Origin: Prinsepia uniflora
Lineage: Eukaryota > Streptophyta > Magnoliopsida > Rosales > Rosaceae
Direction: 5' to 3'
Assembly (NCBI GenBank): GCA_032719365.1
Contig: CM064867.1
Coordinates: 61,006,136 to 61,070,135 of the forward strand
DNA length: 64,000 nt
Shown: piece by piece, positions 12,899 to 24,079 of the stretch
Numbering within the stretch: the first letter of the stretch is position 1
Layout: each line of letters starts with the position of its first letter
Program-made: the position numbers and the translations under genes
Notes under the pieces: generated by a model
What the model was told of the DNA's origin: nothing
The model's input: only the letters and a program-made list of their open reading frames with translations
The model's database searches: none

Positions 12899-13432
12899 CC
12901 ACGCGCCGCCCAAAGTGTAACGACCCGTCCCAAATTCCATGATTAGATTAGTGACTAATCACGATTAGTGATGCTAATCCGTGATTAGTAGAGCGAAATC
13001 GGACGAGCGATGCGAAATGACCGTTTTGCCCTTGAGGGTGGCAAAACGTTGACTTTTTAATCGGGCAGTCAAATGGACTTTGACCGATGACCGTGACGTA
13101 GTTCGTGACGTCACGAGTTCATAGACAGGTGGCACGTTCAATTCCGACATTCGAGGAGGAAGTTATGACGTTCGGAAGTTTAGGGGCATTTTGGTAATTT
13201 GGGTGAATAGGAGGTCAAATGTTGACTTTTTGACCGGGAGGTCCGATGGCCGAGGGCCAAAGACCGTTACGTAGATAAGGACGATACGAATCCATAGGCA
13301 GGCGGCACACTGAAATCGGACTTCGAACGGGAGAGTTATGGGTCACGGAAGTTCGATTTCACTATGCACGAACTTCGAGACGGGGACATTTCGGCGAAAT
13401 CTGATTGGGTGGATATTTTGGTGGGGCCCATG

Positions 13433-13456
13433 GATGAGTGACAAGTGTCACTCATC
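13433..13456. promoter_or_regulatory. Perfect 24-bp palindrome in LTR upstream region
   Basis: The arms GATGAGTGACA and TGTCACTCATC surround a central AG. The same palindrome is at 23330-23353 and 58088-58111, and shorter forms occur in other LTRs near 1174, 18904, 28776 and 35456. It lies about 50-70 bp before an AT-rich TATA-like stretch. The half site TGAGTGAC resembles bZIP sites; this function is inferred. Confidence 0.75.
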
Positions 13457-14182
13457 CCATTGCTTTGATCCCCCAAAATGTGGATCTAAATAATTAAATA
13501 TTATTATTTTATAATTAAACCTAACAACTATTAATCCTAACCATCCATTACCAACTAACTATCAATCCTCACCATCAATCTCTCCTTCTCTCATCAGCCA
13601 TCCTCTTCTTCTTTGTTCCTTACCACCCGAAACCCATTATCCCATTTTTCTTCATTTTCTTCATCCTCCATTTTCAAACACCACACCATACACATACCAC
13701 CACATCTCATCATTTTTCATCTTATGTGTGACGTGAGGAGGGACCGTGATGATGAGGACGCGACGACGAGGACTCACGGCGGCGGACCACGGCGGGGGAA
13801 CCCGAAAACCCATGAGGTACATTTTACTAAAAATTTGGATTTTTAGTTTTAGGGGTTTTCGATGATTTCTAAAGATTAGGAATGGTTTCTAGGGACCCTA
13901 GGAGTCTATTGGGATTGGATTCGAGGGTTAGGAAGGCCTGGAACGGCCGTGAACGGCGGAGGAAGTCACGGCCTCCATGGCTGGATTGAAGGTACGTGTT
14001 TTCGATGCTTTTCTTACATTTTAAGGTCATAGGACTGTAGTTTGGGTTGAGACGAAGAGAATGGGACAAACGGGGAGTGTTTTGGTGGCCGGAGCTGGGA
14101 GAACCGGCCGGGTCAAGCCGCGGGTCACGGCGACCCGGTTGCAGACGTTCGGGTCGACCCGCGGGAGGGCAGGGATGACAGG

Positions 14183-14509
14183 TGACGTCATCCTGCTGAC
14201 GTCATCATGTCAGCGATGACGTCATCCTTGTCAGATCTGACAATGTCAGCTAACATGTCAGAAAATGGGCCAATAGGAGTGCGACACGTGTCACATGTCA
14301 GTGCACAGTCAGCACTGACATGTCAGTGACGTGGCCCAATCAGGGGCTGACACGTGGCACCGACGTGGACCAGTGCCGTGATGACACGTGGCACTGACAA
14401 CACAGTAACGTGGACCAATGGGAGCATGACATGTGGCACCTGTCAGAGTCTGACATGTCAGACCTGACAGCTGTCAGATGACGTCATGCTGACGTCAGCG
14501 ATGACGTCA
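14183..14509. promoter_or_regulatory. Cluster of TGACGTCA and CACGTG palindromes
   Basis: Within 330 bp there are six perfect TGACGTCA sites (14183, 14197, 14217, 14479, 14490, 14502), several CACGTG cores as GACACGTGKCAC, and repeated TGACATGTCA. These are classic plant bZIP (C-box and G-box) targets. The cluster recurs at 24080-24406 and 56995-57312, and in looser form at 27833-28092. An alternative reading is a locally amplified TGACATGTCAG repeat that created the sites by chance. Confidence 0.65.
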
Positions 14510-14869
14510 GCAGGTACTGTAGAGGCGCGTGAAGCCCACGCGCAGCCACTTCGGGCGGCGCGTGAGGGCGCGTGGCAGGGAATCTGGGGAAGGTTCCAAC
14601 ATGTGAAATCTTCTATTCGATGTAACGAACATTTTGGGACTGGTTTCGTGTCGATCGGACACCGTCTCGATATGTTTCGAGGCATCGGAAGGTTTAGGTT
14701 CGGGATTAAAAATAGTTAAAAATACGGGAAAATTACGGGGCTTTGGTAGGAGGTTAATTAAGTAGTTAGTAACCTTCTATTACGATTTGGACAGGTTTAG
14801 GAGTCCCGGTGACGGTGATCGGCTCGGGGAGCCGTATGGCACGCAAATCGAGGCGGCAGCTCGGACGGT

Positions 14870-15947
14870 CTGTGAGTGGACCTTGTTTTCTAAATTGGTG
14901 CATGCATAAATGTTTATTATATGTTTTATTACTTTTTGATGATGCCATGGGTGCATTTGTATGTGGTTACGTATAAGCACGTATTTCAAGGTTTCGGACT
15001 TATACGGTGCTTATACGGGTCTGTATGTCTTTATTGATTTAAATGAACTGGATTTGGATTTCAAAAGGATAAACTCGGGTATGAGACCCATTTGGTTTTG
15101 TCTCGGGCATATGACCTCAGATATCGGGCACGGTGCCCAACTGATGTCCTATGTTCGGGCACGAGACCCCGTCACTTTACGGTTTATGATTTCAGGTCAG
15201 GGAACCTTAAATGGAGTCCCAGGTTCATGACGATTTATGGGAACCGGCATGAACCCTTGTTATGGTATTATGGTTCATGACGATTTATGGGAACCGGCAT
15301 GAACCCTTGTTGGTTATTACGGTACATGACGGTTTATGGGAACCGGCATGTTACCTGATTATGGGTATTATGGATTCATGACGGTTCAGGGGAACCGGTC
15401 ATGAATGTTTATGTTATGTATATATATGTTCGTCTACCTTCCTTTACATGTTCTACTATCTCCTCCGGGGAGGGTCGTTGGCCTGGGTGGACCCCGGAGT
15501 AGTCACGGAGCACCGACTGAGTGGAGTCACCCCCCAGTTGGGTTCCTTACTCTCAGGAAGGCTATGGTTACTATTACCTCGGGTAGGGTCAGTGGTCTGC
15601 GGACATTGACCTTGACTTTGAGATGACTCGGATTGAGACCCGGGTAGCGCGCGCGTGGCTTTGGATACCGTGACAGGATTGGTTGTGTGACTTATATATA
15701 TGTATGTGATGGATATATGATATATGATATGTGGTGTGTACAGGTGTGCACAGGATTTGGGCAGTGGCCCGTATGGTCGTTTTCATTGTGGTCCTTTCGA
15801 CCATGGTTTATATCTGCTTTGGGCTTAGTCCCACATATGGTTTGTTTTGGATAAATGGTTTTCGAATGCATGCATGCTTTTTAGTGGAGGGTACAAAGGT
15901 CTTCTCGTTAAAATGTTTTTATAAACTTTTGTTTTGTCCACTCACAG
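14870..15947 (+). other. Hairpin-array domain closed by complementary arms
   Basis: CTGTGAGTGGAC (14870-14881) and GTCCACTCACAG (15936-15947) are perfect complements 1.05 kb apart and enclose the tandem hairpins at 15222-15407. The same pair flanks the equivalent region of every complete long LTR here. In RNA it could form a 12-bp closing stem. The arms also hold GTGAGT and CACAG, so they could instead mark an intron; a pyrimidine-rich CCCTTCAG/G lies 26 bases further on. Confidence 0.6.
15222..15407. repeat. Tandem 34-nt hairpin array (four units)
   Basis: Each unit reads GGTTCATGACGGTTT, a short loop, then AACCGGCATGAACC, so the arms pair over 13-14 positions. Unit spacing is about 50-65 bp. 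The outer arm differs between units but stays paired: GGTT/AACC, GGTA/TACC and ATTCATG/CATGAAT. Homologous arrays are at 25119-25353, 37092-37278, 56048-56282 and 62715-62949. Confidence 0.85.
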
Positions 15948-16094
15948 TTTTTAATGTTTTGACTGCCCTTCAGGTTGACATCGGATGTGGACTGTAGCAG
16001 AGACCGAGATATCACATGCCTCCTCCGGATCCTGGCGTACTCTGATAGCCCGGGAGGGCAAAGGACGAAAATATCCCTTGTCTGACACTTCGTG

Positions 16095-19000
16095 CGACAG
16101 GACCCATCCCAATCCCCCCGGGATTACCGTGGAATGTGCTCTGCTCCCGTCCAACAAGGGGTGTCAGACAAGGGATAACCAAGAGCCACTGCCCAACGGG
16201 GCATCCAGAGTGCGCAAGGATCGATGGAGGAGGTGTGCAATGTCCCAGTCTCTGCTGCAATCGCATCCGTAATCAACCTGAAGGGCATTAAAACCAAAAG
16301 CTGTGAGTGGACAAAAACCAATAAGTTTACCAAATACATTTATAAGACATTTATGCCCTCCAATAAAAACGTATGCATGCCACAAAAACCAGTAACCAAA
16401 ACGTTTGCTCAACCGAGCCCTTAGGGCCTTAGCCCAAAAACCGTTAACCAAAAACCAAGTGTGGGAACTCAGCCCAAAACCGTGGAATACCACCACCATA
16501 CATATTAAAACCATGTGGGTCACCACCCACGACCATAGATGAACATCAATTCAAAAATCCAAAACCATTTAGGGTCCCTGACCCGACATACCATTTCATA
16601 ACCAATAATCCATTTTTACCACATAACACATATCCAACCAATAAGCCATTTTATTCATTAATCCATTTTTTACCATTACCATCACCAGCATCCCAGATGC
16701 TTAGCGTCCCAGACGCTAGACGTCCCTGACGTCATATCTCACGGTTTCATAAGCTACGCGTGCTGCCCGGGGTCTCTCCGGGTCCATAAATCTGACATCC
16801 CTGATGTCTGACGTCCCTGACGTCAATCATAGCAATCCTGCTCCTGAGTCATCATACGATCCGGCTGCTCCGTATAATGACCCCTCGCAGGCAATGCACC
16901 GTGACTTCCCCAATGTCCCAGACATCTGGAGGAGACCATCATATATCCTTGTGTCCAGATGGTATATGGAAAACAGTTTTATTAAATCCTTTTATCACAT
17001 TATTACCATTGGGCCCTGCCCGAAATTTCCATAAAACCACACAGTTCCATTTAGGGTCCCTGACCCAAAATCACAATTATTAAATATAGGGTCCCTGACC
17101 CGAAATCACATTTATTATCCAACTGGGCCTCCTACCCGATTTTATGAACCACCGGGCCCACGGCCCGATTTGTAAACCAACTGGGCCCGCAGCCCGACTT
17201 ATAAACCAACTGGGCCCACGGCCCGAATTCGTAAATCAATTGGGCCCCTGGCCCGATAACATAACTCAAATGGGTCTCAGCCCGATTTCATACCAACTGG
17301 GCCCCTGGCCCGATTTCATTAACCAACTGGGCCCCCGGCCCGATTCTCAAATGGACTCCAAGTCCGAAATTTCCCAAACAAGTGGGCCTCAAGCCCGAGT
17401 TCATATTTCCAATTTCAAAACCATTTCATCATATTATTTATTTAACCACAAGCACACAAAACCACAAATAAACCGTTAATCCCGATATACGTGAAATACG
17501 GAAAACACCTCGAAATACGTGCAACATACCCGAAATCAATGCTCACAAATACCATCATATAAATCATGTATATAAACCATATAACACATTTAAGCATGCA
17601 TAGGATTTATAAAACCAAAGTCCACTCACAGACCGTTTTAACCGTGTGCCTCGATACGCGTGCCACCGGCCCTCCCGGGCCACACCACTATCACCGGGAC
17701 TCCCAATCCTGTCCAAATCACATTAGAGGGTTACTAACCTCATTGTTAACATCCTATCAAAGTCCCGTAATTTTCCCGCATTTTTACTTATTTTTAAACT
17801 TAATTTAAAACCTTCGGACATCCCGAACACTATCAAGACGGTGTCCGATCGACCCGAAACCAATCCCAAAATTTTCGTTACATTAAATAGGACAGAAGTC
17901 ATGTTGACCTCACCTCGAGATCCGTGCCCACGCGCCGCCACGCGCCGCCGTGAGTGGCTGCGCGTGAAACCCACGCGCCTGCTACAGTGTCACCAGCCCA
18001 ACCCGTTTGTCTGGTAAACGGGTCCAATTCACCCGCGACACAACCCGGTTCCAATCCTGTCAATTCGATCCTAATTCCTTCAATTGATCATTCCATTAGT
18101 TTCGTTTTAAGTTAAATTAAGGTTCTGTAATCTCAATTACACAAAACATTACCTACAAATCCACGATTCAACGATGAACACGAAGAACACTCCGGTCACT
18201 GTTCAATCATGGGATTCCTTCAATCTCGATTGATTTCCCCAAATTGGTTCAACCAGAAGCATTAGTGGACCACGAGGAACAATTCCCCCACATCAATTCC
18301 GTCGTTTGATCAGTAAATGATCACGACACAAGTACGAACACCGTCCACTGTGCAACCATGGAGTTTCATCGATCTCAGCCGGTTTCCTTCAATTGATGAT
18401 CCCAGAAGCATCGTGGGATCATGAGAAATCATTTCCCCATAACAATTGAGTCAATCACAGCCCCAAACTCCACGACTCAGCCTCGATTTCTTCCTCTGTC
18501 ACCAAGCTCGATCAGAGCCAAAACGGCACCATTCCTTCTCGTTTTTGATGTGGATCGACTCGTCACAACCTCAGGAAGATGTTTGTAACCTCCAATTCGA
18601 TCATCACGGCCCAATTCCTTCAATTCGAATTTTCCCTCTCATTTTCCCGAAATCCAAAATCCAAAATTCAACCCACACTCAAACCCTCGTGTTTCCCAGT
18701 TAATTCCCTCATCTTAGTCTCCCATTTTTCTCTCAGGAACGGCAGAGAGAGGGAGCCAATTCTCCCAATCTGATTCCCCCAATTTTGTGCACGGTTTAGG
18801 AACAAAGAAGAGGAAATTAGGGGAATTGGTGGATTAGATGATGATGATGTAGTAGTAATGATGATGTTTGGAGGGAAACAAGGAGCTGGAAACAAGGGAT
18901 GGGTGACACTTGTCACTCATCCAGGTGTGTAGGGTCAACGGTCACTATTCATTATTATATTATTATTTTAATCCCGGCCTCGGTTCGTTAGTTCGTTTCC

Positions 19001-19430
19001 TTGGCCATAACGTCGTCGTCGGATCTCCGATTTCGGCATGCCGCCTGTCGTTGGATTCGTATCGACGATACCTACGTAACGGTCCTTGGCCCTCGCCCAT
19101 CGGACCTCCCGATCAGAAAGTCAACATTTGGCCCCTAATAAGCCAAATTACCAAAATACCCCTCAATTTCCGAACACCATAACTTTCTCTACGAATGTCG
19201 GAATCGAACGTGCCACCTGTCTATGAACTCGTGACGTCCCGAACTACGTCACGGTCATCGGTCAAAGTCCGTTTGACCGCCCGATCAAAAAGTCAACATT
19301 TTGCCCACGACCAGGGGCAAAACGGTCATTTTGCACATTTTGTCCGATTCCGCCCTACTAACCACCGTTCAACCTCGCTAATCAAGATTAGTCACTAAAC
19401 TAATCCTGGAATTCGGGACGGGTCGTTACA
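16095..19430 (-). mobile_element. Solo LTR (3.34 kb) nested in 5' LTR of element 1, TCGTG
   Basis: On the minus strand it starts TGTAACGACCCGTCCC at 19430 and ends GGTCCTGTCG at 16095; the last base has changed from A. TCGTG is duplicated at 16090-16094 and 19431-19435, and removing the insert restores the sequence seen in the 3' LTR near 26035. The pairing arms are 16301-16312 and 17620-17631. Hairpin elements occur at 16685-16830 (GCGTC/GACGC, GACATC/GATGTC, TGACGTC/GACGTCA) and 17123-17399. The reading frame at 17144-17479 is just the GGGC...GCCC array translated. Confidence 0.93.
17123..17399. repeat. Tandem GGGCC...GGCCC hairpin array
   Basis: About nine units of the form CTGGGCCCnnGGCCCGAT, spaced 30-40 bp. 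Arms and loops vary (GGGCCCACGGCCC, GGGCCCGCAGCCC, GGGCCCCTGGCCC, GGACTCCAAGTCC) while the stem is kept. Confidence 0.8.
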
Positions 19431-19497
19431 TCGTGTCAGACGGGAGCAGGGTCATCCCGCACTAATCCCGGGGGGATTGGGATGGGTCCTGTCAACG

Positions 19498-19509
19498 TGG
19501 TATCAGAGC
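19498..19509 (+). other. Primer-binding site of element 1
   Basis: TGGTATCAGAGC, complementary to the 3' end of initiator tRNA-Met, three bases after the LTR end at 19494. Confidence 0.9.
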
Positions 19510-22500
19510 GGGGTTGTCTCTATTCGAGCAACCGCGGAGCTCTTGGAGTATGTATGCTGGTCGAGGATGTGATATCTCATTGGGCTGCAGTCCGTGGTCA
19601 ACCTGATTGTCGGGGAGCCGGTACGATAGTTAGTAGGATTGGCAAGCCTTGGTTCGGCACTCGATGCCGGGGTTGCCATGGTTCTGTCAGGGTTGGCAGT
19701 GTGGAACCCTACGGAAGGCTTAACGTAGTATTACGTTAGAGTTTTGGATCGTGAGACGGTTAGTTGGGATCGTCTTCACGATATCGTAGGATCGGTCCCG
19801 ACGACTGGTTGGGAACTATGACCATCGATGTCCGGATTTTGTTGAATTAGGTGGATTTACTGTTCCTTTCGGTTAGTAGCCGGATTAGGAGAATCCTAGT
19901 TGATTGACGGTAGGATTGGATTGACGTCTTTATGATGTCCAGACCGCGGGGTCGGTCAGATCGTGGATTTTACTGCCTTATGCAGTTGGGTTCCGAGGAA
20001 CTCTAGGTGTGATCGTGGAACCCTACCGTATGTGTATGGTTCGGAAATGTGAGTCGACGAGTGGTTTGACTTGGACGACTATTCGGATTTGGATTCGTTA
20101 GTCGGTCTAGTCATGTCAGCTTGTGTTGGGACTGCACTTCGCAGTCATGGTTGTACGTATCGGTTAGACCGAGTTGGTTGCTGTGCTACTTCAGTTGTGG
20201 GTTGGTGCAACTAAGGTCGTGGATGACCTGGTAGACGACAATGGTTTAGTCAAGTTACGACAGGATAGAGATTGTTGGACAAGTTAAAAGGGTTGGTACT
20301 TGTCGATGGAATCCCTGAGTGGGATACAGAGTAGTTGGTACGGGCGATTGATTCCGTTGGATACGGAGTCTGGATATAGCGATGTCTGGTAGTTAGGTCT
20401 GCACGAGTGCGGGGCAGGCGCTACTACCGAGAGTGGTTATAGTTACGATTGTTGGGGATCGGGGACGTTCGGGGAACGTTTTCCTTTTCTCGCATGAGTT
20501 GTCAGGGTGACTGTACCCAGAGTTGTCAGGTACGAGGGAGACAGAGTTTCTCCTATACGAGCAGAGGTACGCGATCGTCGCTTGGTATGAGCGGAGATCC
20601 AGGATGTCAGTGTTGCACACGGTGTGCTAGCGTCAGTACTGATGCTAGTGAGGATGCTTGTGTGCTGATGCTGACAGGTGGTAGTGATGGTGCTGGTACT
20701 CGTGCTAGTGCTAGTGCTGGTGTCAGTGCGGGTGATTGTGATGACGGTGAGTCACGAGTCGGGATGTGGCTCTGACGAGATGGGCATATGTTCGGTATCT
20801 GTGGTTCCAGAGTGGACCTCAGATAAGGTTAAAGTGGTTAAGGGACACGTGGTTGATGTCCGGGTATGTTGTTTCCAATCTTGTTGGAACTTCGGAATCG
20901 CGGGAGTTTGCGATTGAGGTGACGAGAGGAATACGGGTTTTCCGCATTGGTATCGGGTATTTCGACGTCATTTTGGGTGACTTCTCAGATTCTACCATGA
21001 ATGATGATGGTAGATGACGTTGATGATATAGATGTTGTTGGTTGCCACTAGTACACTGATCGTGTATTGGTTGGTGGACCCGGGATCTGTTCTGAATCAT
21101 CAGGAGGAGATGAGTATATCGAAGTTAGGTGATTGAGATTCCTCATTCTCTACTTGGTGGCAGACGATGTCAGGTTACCTGACGTGGTGAGTGCATCGAG
21201 TGTTGTTTGCATTCACGTAGGATGGATTATTCGATCATTCTTGTTTTGCCTTGGTGGAATGACAAGGATCGATACGAGGTAATCAGTGAGAACCCACAGT
21301 CTCGGCGTGTCTCGTCGTAGACTAATCTATTTAAGATGTGGGAAATGGTCTAGGACTTTGGTTGGCGAGACGATCCTCGATCGTGACGTCTATGGTCGGT
21401 TGACGTAGTGTTGGATCTGGATCGTGATTTGGGTATCCAGATAGGTGGAGAGTTTATTACTCTTACTTGGATGTTGAGTGAAGCATGATGGGACTGAACT
21501 TCTTTCCGAGGTAAATCCCATATGACTTATTACTCACCTGAGTAGTTGTCCGATGAGTAGATTTCCGACGTGGTCAGATATGGTCAGCCTTAGAGCTGTG
21601 TGGGTGTTGGGATTGATTTCTCTATGAGGTCAATCTAATGTATGGTGTGTAATCGGTTGATCAGGTAACCGATAGGTTCGGTTTTGATACGTCTCAGTAG
21701 ACGCGAACGATATTTCGAGTTTTGGAATCAGATTTCTAGATGACGATTTAGGATTTGATTTTAGAACTTGAAAAAGGATTTCTAGATTTGGGTTTTGGAA
21801 TCGGATTTTGGGTGACGATTCAGGATTTGATTCTAGAGCTTGACTATAGATTTTCTTTTATGGATTTGGGTTCGGAATGGTTATTCCAAATACTAGTTTA
21901 CGGAATGATGATTTCGGATTCGGATTTGAACATGGATATGGATACGACTTCTGGGTTCGGATTCGGGATTTCTTACGAAATTGCGGATTCGGATTCGGAT
22001 TTGGAAATAGATAATGGGTTGGAGTTTCGATTTGTCTAGATCAGACAGATGGACTCCATAATTGAAACGTGATTGACTACAACCTAGGTGGTTGTAGGCT
22101 GATTGATGGGTAGTTATATGTACCTTGTTCATTGTTCGAGGTACGACACCGGGCAGACTTGGGATGTCTGGCGACGGTATATAGGAGATACCGGTGGTAC
22201 GTTGGAGAGCGTGTTGGTAGTCGGCTTGGTTCCGATACCATTGAATTAGTCGAGGTCGTGAACTGGATATTGGATACCGTGCATTGGGTCATGGTATTTC
22301 TGATGGGTCTAGTTACACACAGGTCGGGTGAATTGTTGGTTAGTATAACCACGAGTGAGTATAGTGACAGATTTCGATTGACGACTGTCAAGTGGTGACA
22401 ATTTTTCGGAGGTGTCATCGTGGATCGGTTAGTGAGTTTTGGTGACTCCCAGTGGGAGTAGATGTCAGGATAGTTAGCGGTTGAGCACGGAACTGTCTAG

Positions 22501-22708
22501 TTGGTTGTGTCAACGAAACGGTAGATTTGACAAGTAGTGTCAATTCAGAACGCATGACTACTGTCATTCGACGTGGTCGAACGTAGTCGATACGACGTGA
22601 GTGTTAGTCGTACGTCTGGTTGCAGACGGTTATCGTTCTGGTTAGTGGGTGCACGAGTGTACACGAGTTCCGAGGTCGATTCTACTTTCCACGGGGTGGA
22701 TGTGGAAT

Positions 22709-22811
22709 CAAGATAATTGGAGTTTCGAGAATGAAACTAATTAAGGAGGGAAGAACGGTAGAATTAGGTCGGTTGGAATTTCGAGGACGAAATTAATTAA
22801 GGAGGGAAGGT
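22709..22811 (+). other. Duplicated polypurine-tract region of element 1
   Basis: Two tandem related copies each run from a TTTCGAG(A/G)A(T/C)GAAA phrase to TTAATTAAGGAGGGAAG or a close variant (22709-22756 and 22775-22811). The second abuts the 3' LTR and is the normal plus-strand primer. The first, about 60 bp upstream, may be a second priming site. Element 2 has the same pair at 58628-58725. Confidence 0.75.
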
Positions 22812-24079
22812 TGTAACGACCCGTCCCAAATTCCATGATTAGATTAGTGACTAATCACGATTAGTGAGGCTAATTCGTGATTAGTAGAGCGAAATCGGAC
22901 GAGCGATGCGAAATGACCGTTTTGCCCTTGAGGGTGGCAAAACGTTGAATTTTTAATCAGGGCGGTCAAATGGACTTTGACCGATGACCGTGACGTAGTT
23001 CGTGACGTCACGAGTTCATAGACAGGGGGCACATTCAATTCCGACATTCGAGGAGGAAGTTATGACGTTCGGAAGTTTAGGGGCATTTTGGTAATTTGGG
23101 TGAATAGGAGGTCAAATGTTGACTTTTTGACCGGGAGGTCCGATGGCCGAGGGCCGAAGACCATTACGTAGATAAGGACGATACGAATCCATAGGCAGGC
23201 GGCACACTGAAATCGGACTTCGAACGGGAGAGTTATGGGTCACGGAAGTTCGATTTCACTATGCACGAACTTCGAGATGGGGACATTTCGGCGAAATCTG
23301 ATTGGGTGGATATTTTGGTGGGCCCCATGGATGAGTGACAAGTGTCACTCATCCCATTGCTTTGATCCCCCAAAATGTGGATCTAAATAATTAAATATTA
23401 TTATTTTATAATTAAACCTAACAACTATTAATCCTAACCATCCATTACCAACTAACTATCAATCCTCACCATCAATCTCTCCTTCTCTCATCAGCCATCC
23501 TCTTCTTCTTTGTTCCTTACCACCCGAAACCCATTATCCCATTTTTCTTCATTTTCTTCATCCTCCATTTTCAAACACCACACCATACACATACCACCAC
23601 ATCTCATCATTTTTCATCTTATGTGTGACGTGAGGAGGGACCGTGATGATGAGGACGCGACGGCGAGGACTCACGGCGGCGGACCACGGCGGGGGAACCC
23701 GAAAACCCGTGAGGTACATTTTACTAAAAATTTGGATTTTTAGTTTTAGGGGTTTTCGATGATTTCTAAAGATTAGGAATGGTTTCTAGGGACCCTAGGA
23801 GTCTATTGGGATTGGATTCGAGGGTTAGGAAGGCCTGGAACGGCCGTGAACGGCGGAGGAAGTCATGGCCTCCATGGCTGGATTGAAGGTACATGTTTTC
23901 GATGCTTTTCTTACATTTTAAGGTCATAGGACTGTAGTTTGGGTTGAGACGAAGAGAATGGGACAAACGGGGAGTGTTTTGGTGGCCGGAGCTGGGAGAA
24001 CCGGCCGGGTCAAGCCGCGGGTAACGGCGACCCGGTTGCAGACGTTCGGGTCGACCCGCGGGAGGGCAGGGATGACAGG

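Larger units (their letters stand above)
12916..19494 (+). repeat. 5' LTR of element 1 (with nested solo LTR)
   Basis: It runs TGTAACGACCCGTCCC to GGGTCCTGTCA. Order of parts: palindrome (13433-13456), AT-rich possible TATA zone (13494-13526), pyrimidine-rich leader (13570-13720), TGACGTCA cluster (14183-14509), GCGCGTG/CACGCGC inverted repeat (14524-14542), shared block TGTAACGAAC (14621-14630), 5' pairing arm (14870-14881), hairpin array (15222-15407), 3' pairing arm (15936-15947) and possible splice acceptor CCCTTCAG (15966-15973). The nested minus-strand LTR occupies 16095-19430. Confidence 0.9.
19495..22811 (+). other. Internal non-coding region of element 1
   Basis: It holds the primer-binding site, then 3.3 kb with no frame longer than about 110 codons and no recognised retroviral motif. 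A G-rich codon-like stretch at 20660-20750 is a short GTGCTGGTA-type repeat, and 21745-21990 has GGATTTGAT/TTGGAATCGGA-type repeats. The whole region recurs in inverted orientation in element 2 (58628-61971), so it is a conserved passenger rather than random decay. It may derive from gag-pol that has lost all reading frame; I cannot show that. Confidence 0.8.

Noticed and set aside
13494..13526. TATA box of element 1
   Set aside because: The zone is AT-rich with several TATA-like words (TTTTATAATTA); no single one is convincing, so I list only the zone in the LTR entry.
17144..17479. 111-codon frame with repeated N-Q-L-G-P residues
   Set aside because: It is the GGGC...GCCC hairpin array read as protein; the related arrays at 6793 and 9034 do not keep the frame.
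19482..21100. Possible gag or other protein in the internal part of elements 1 and 2
   Set aside because: Frames are 75-108 codons, on both strands, do not join into one product and differ between the copies without a coding pattern.
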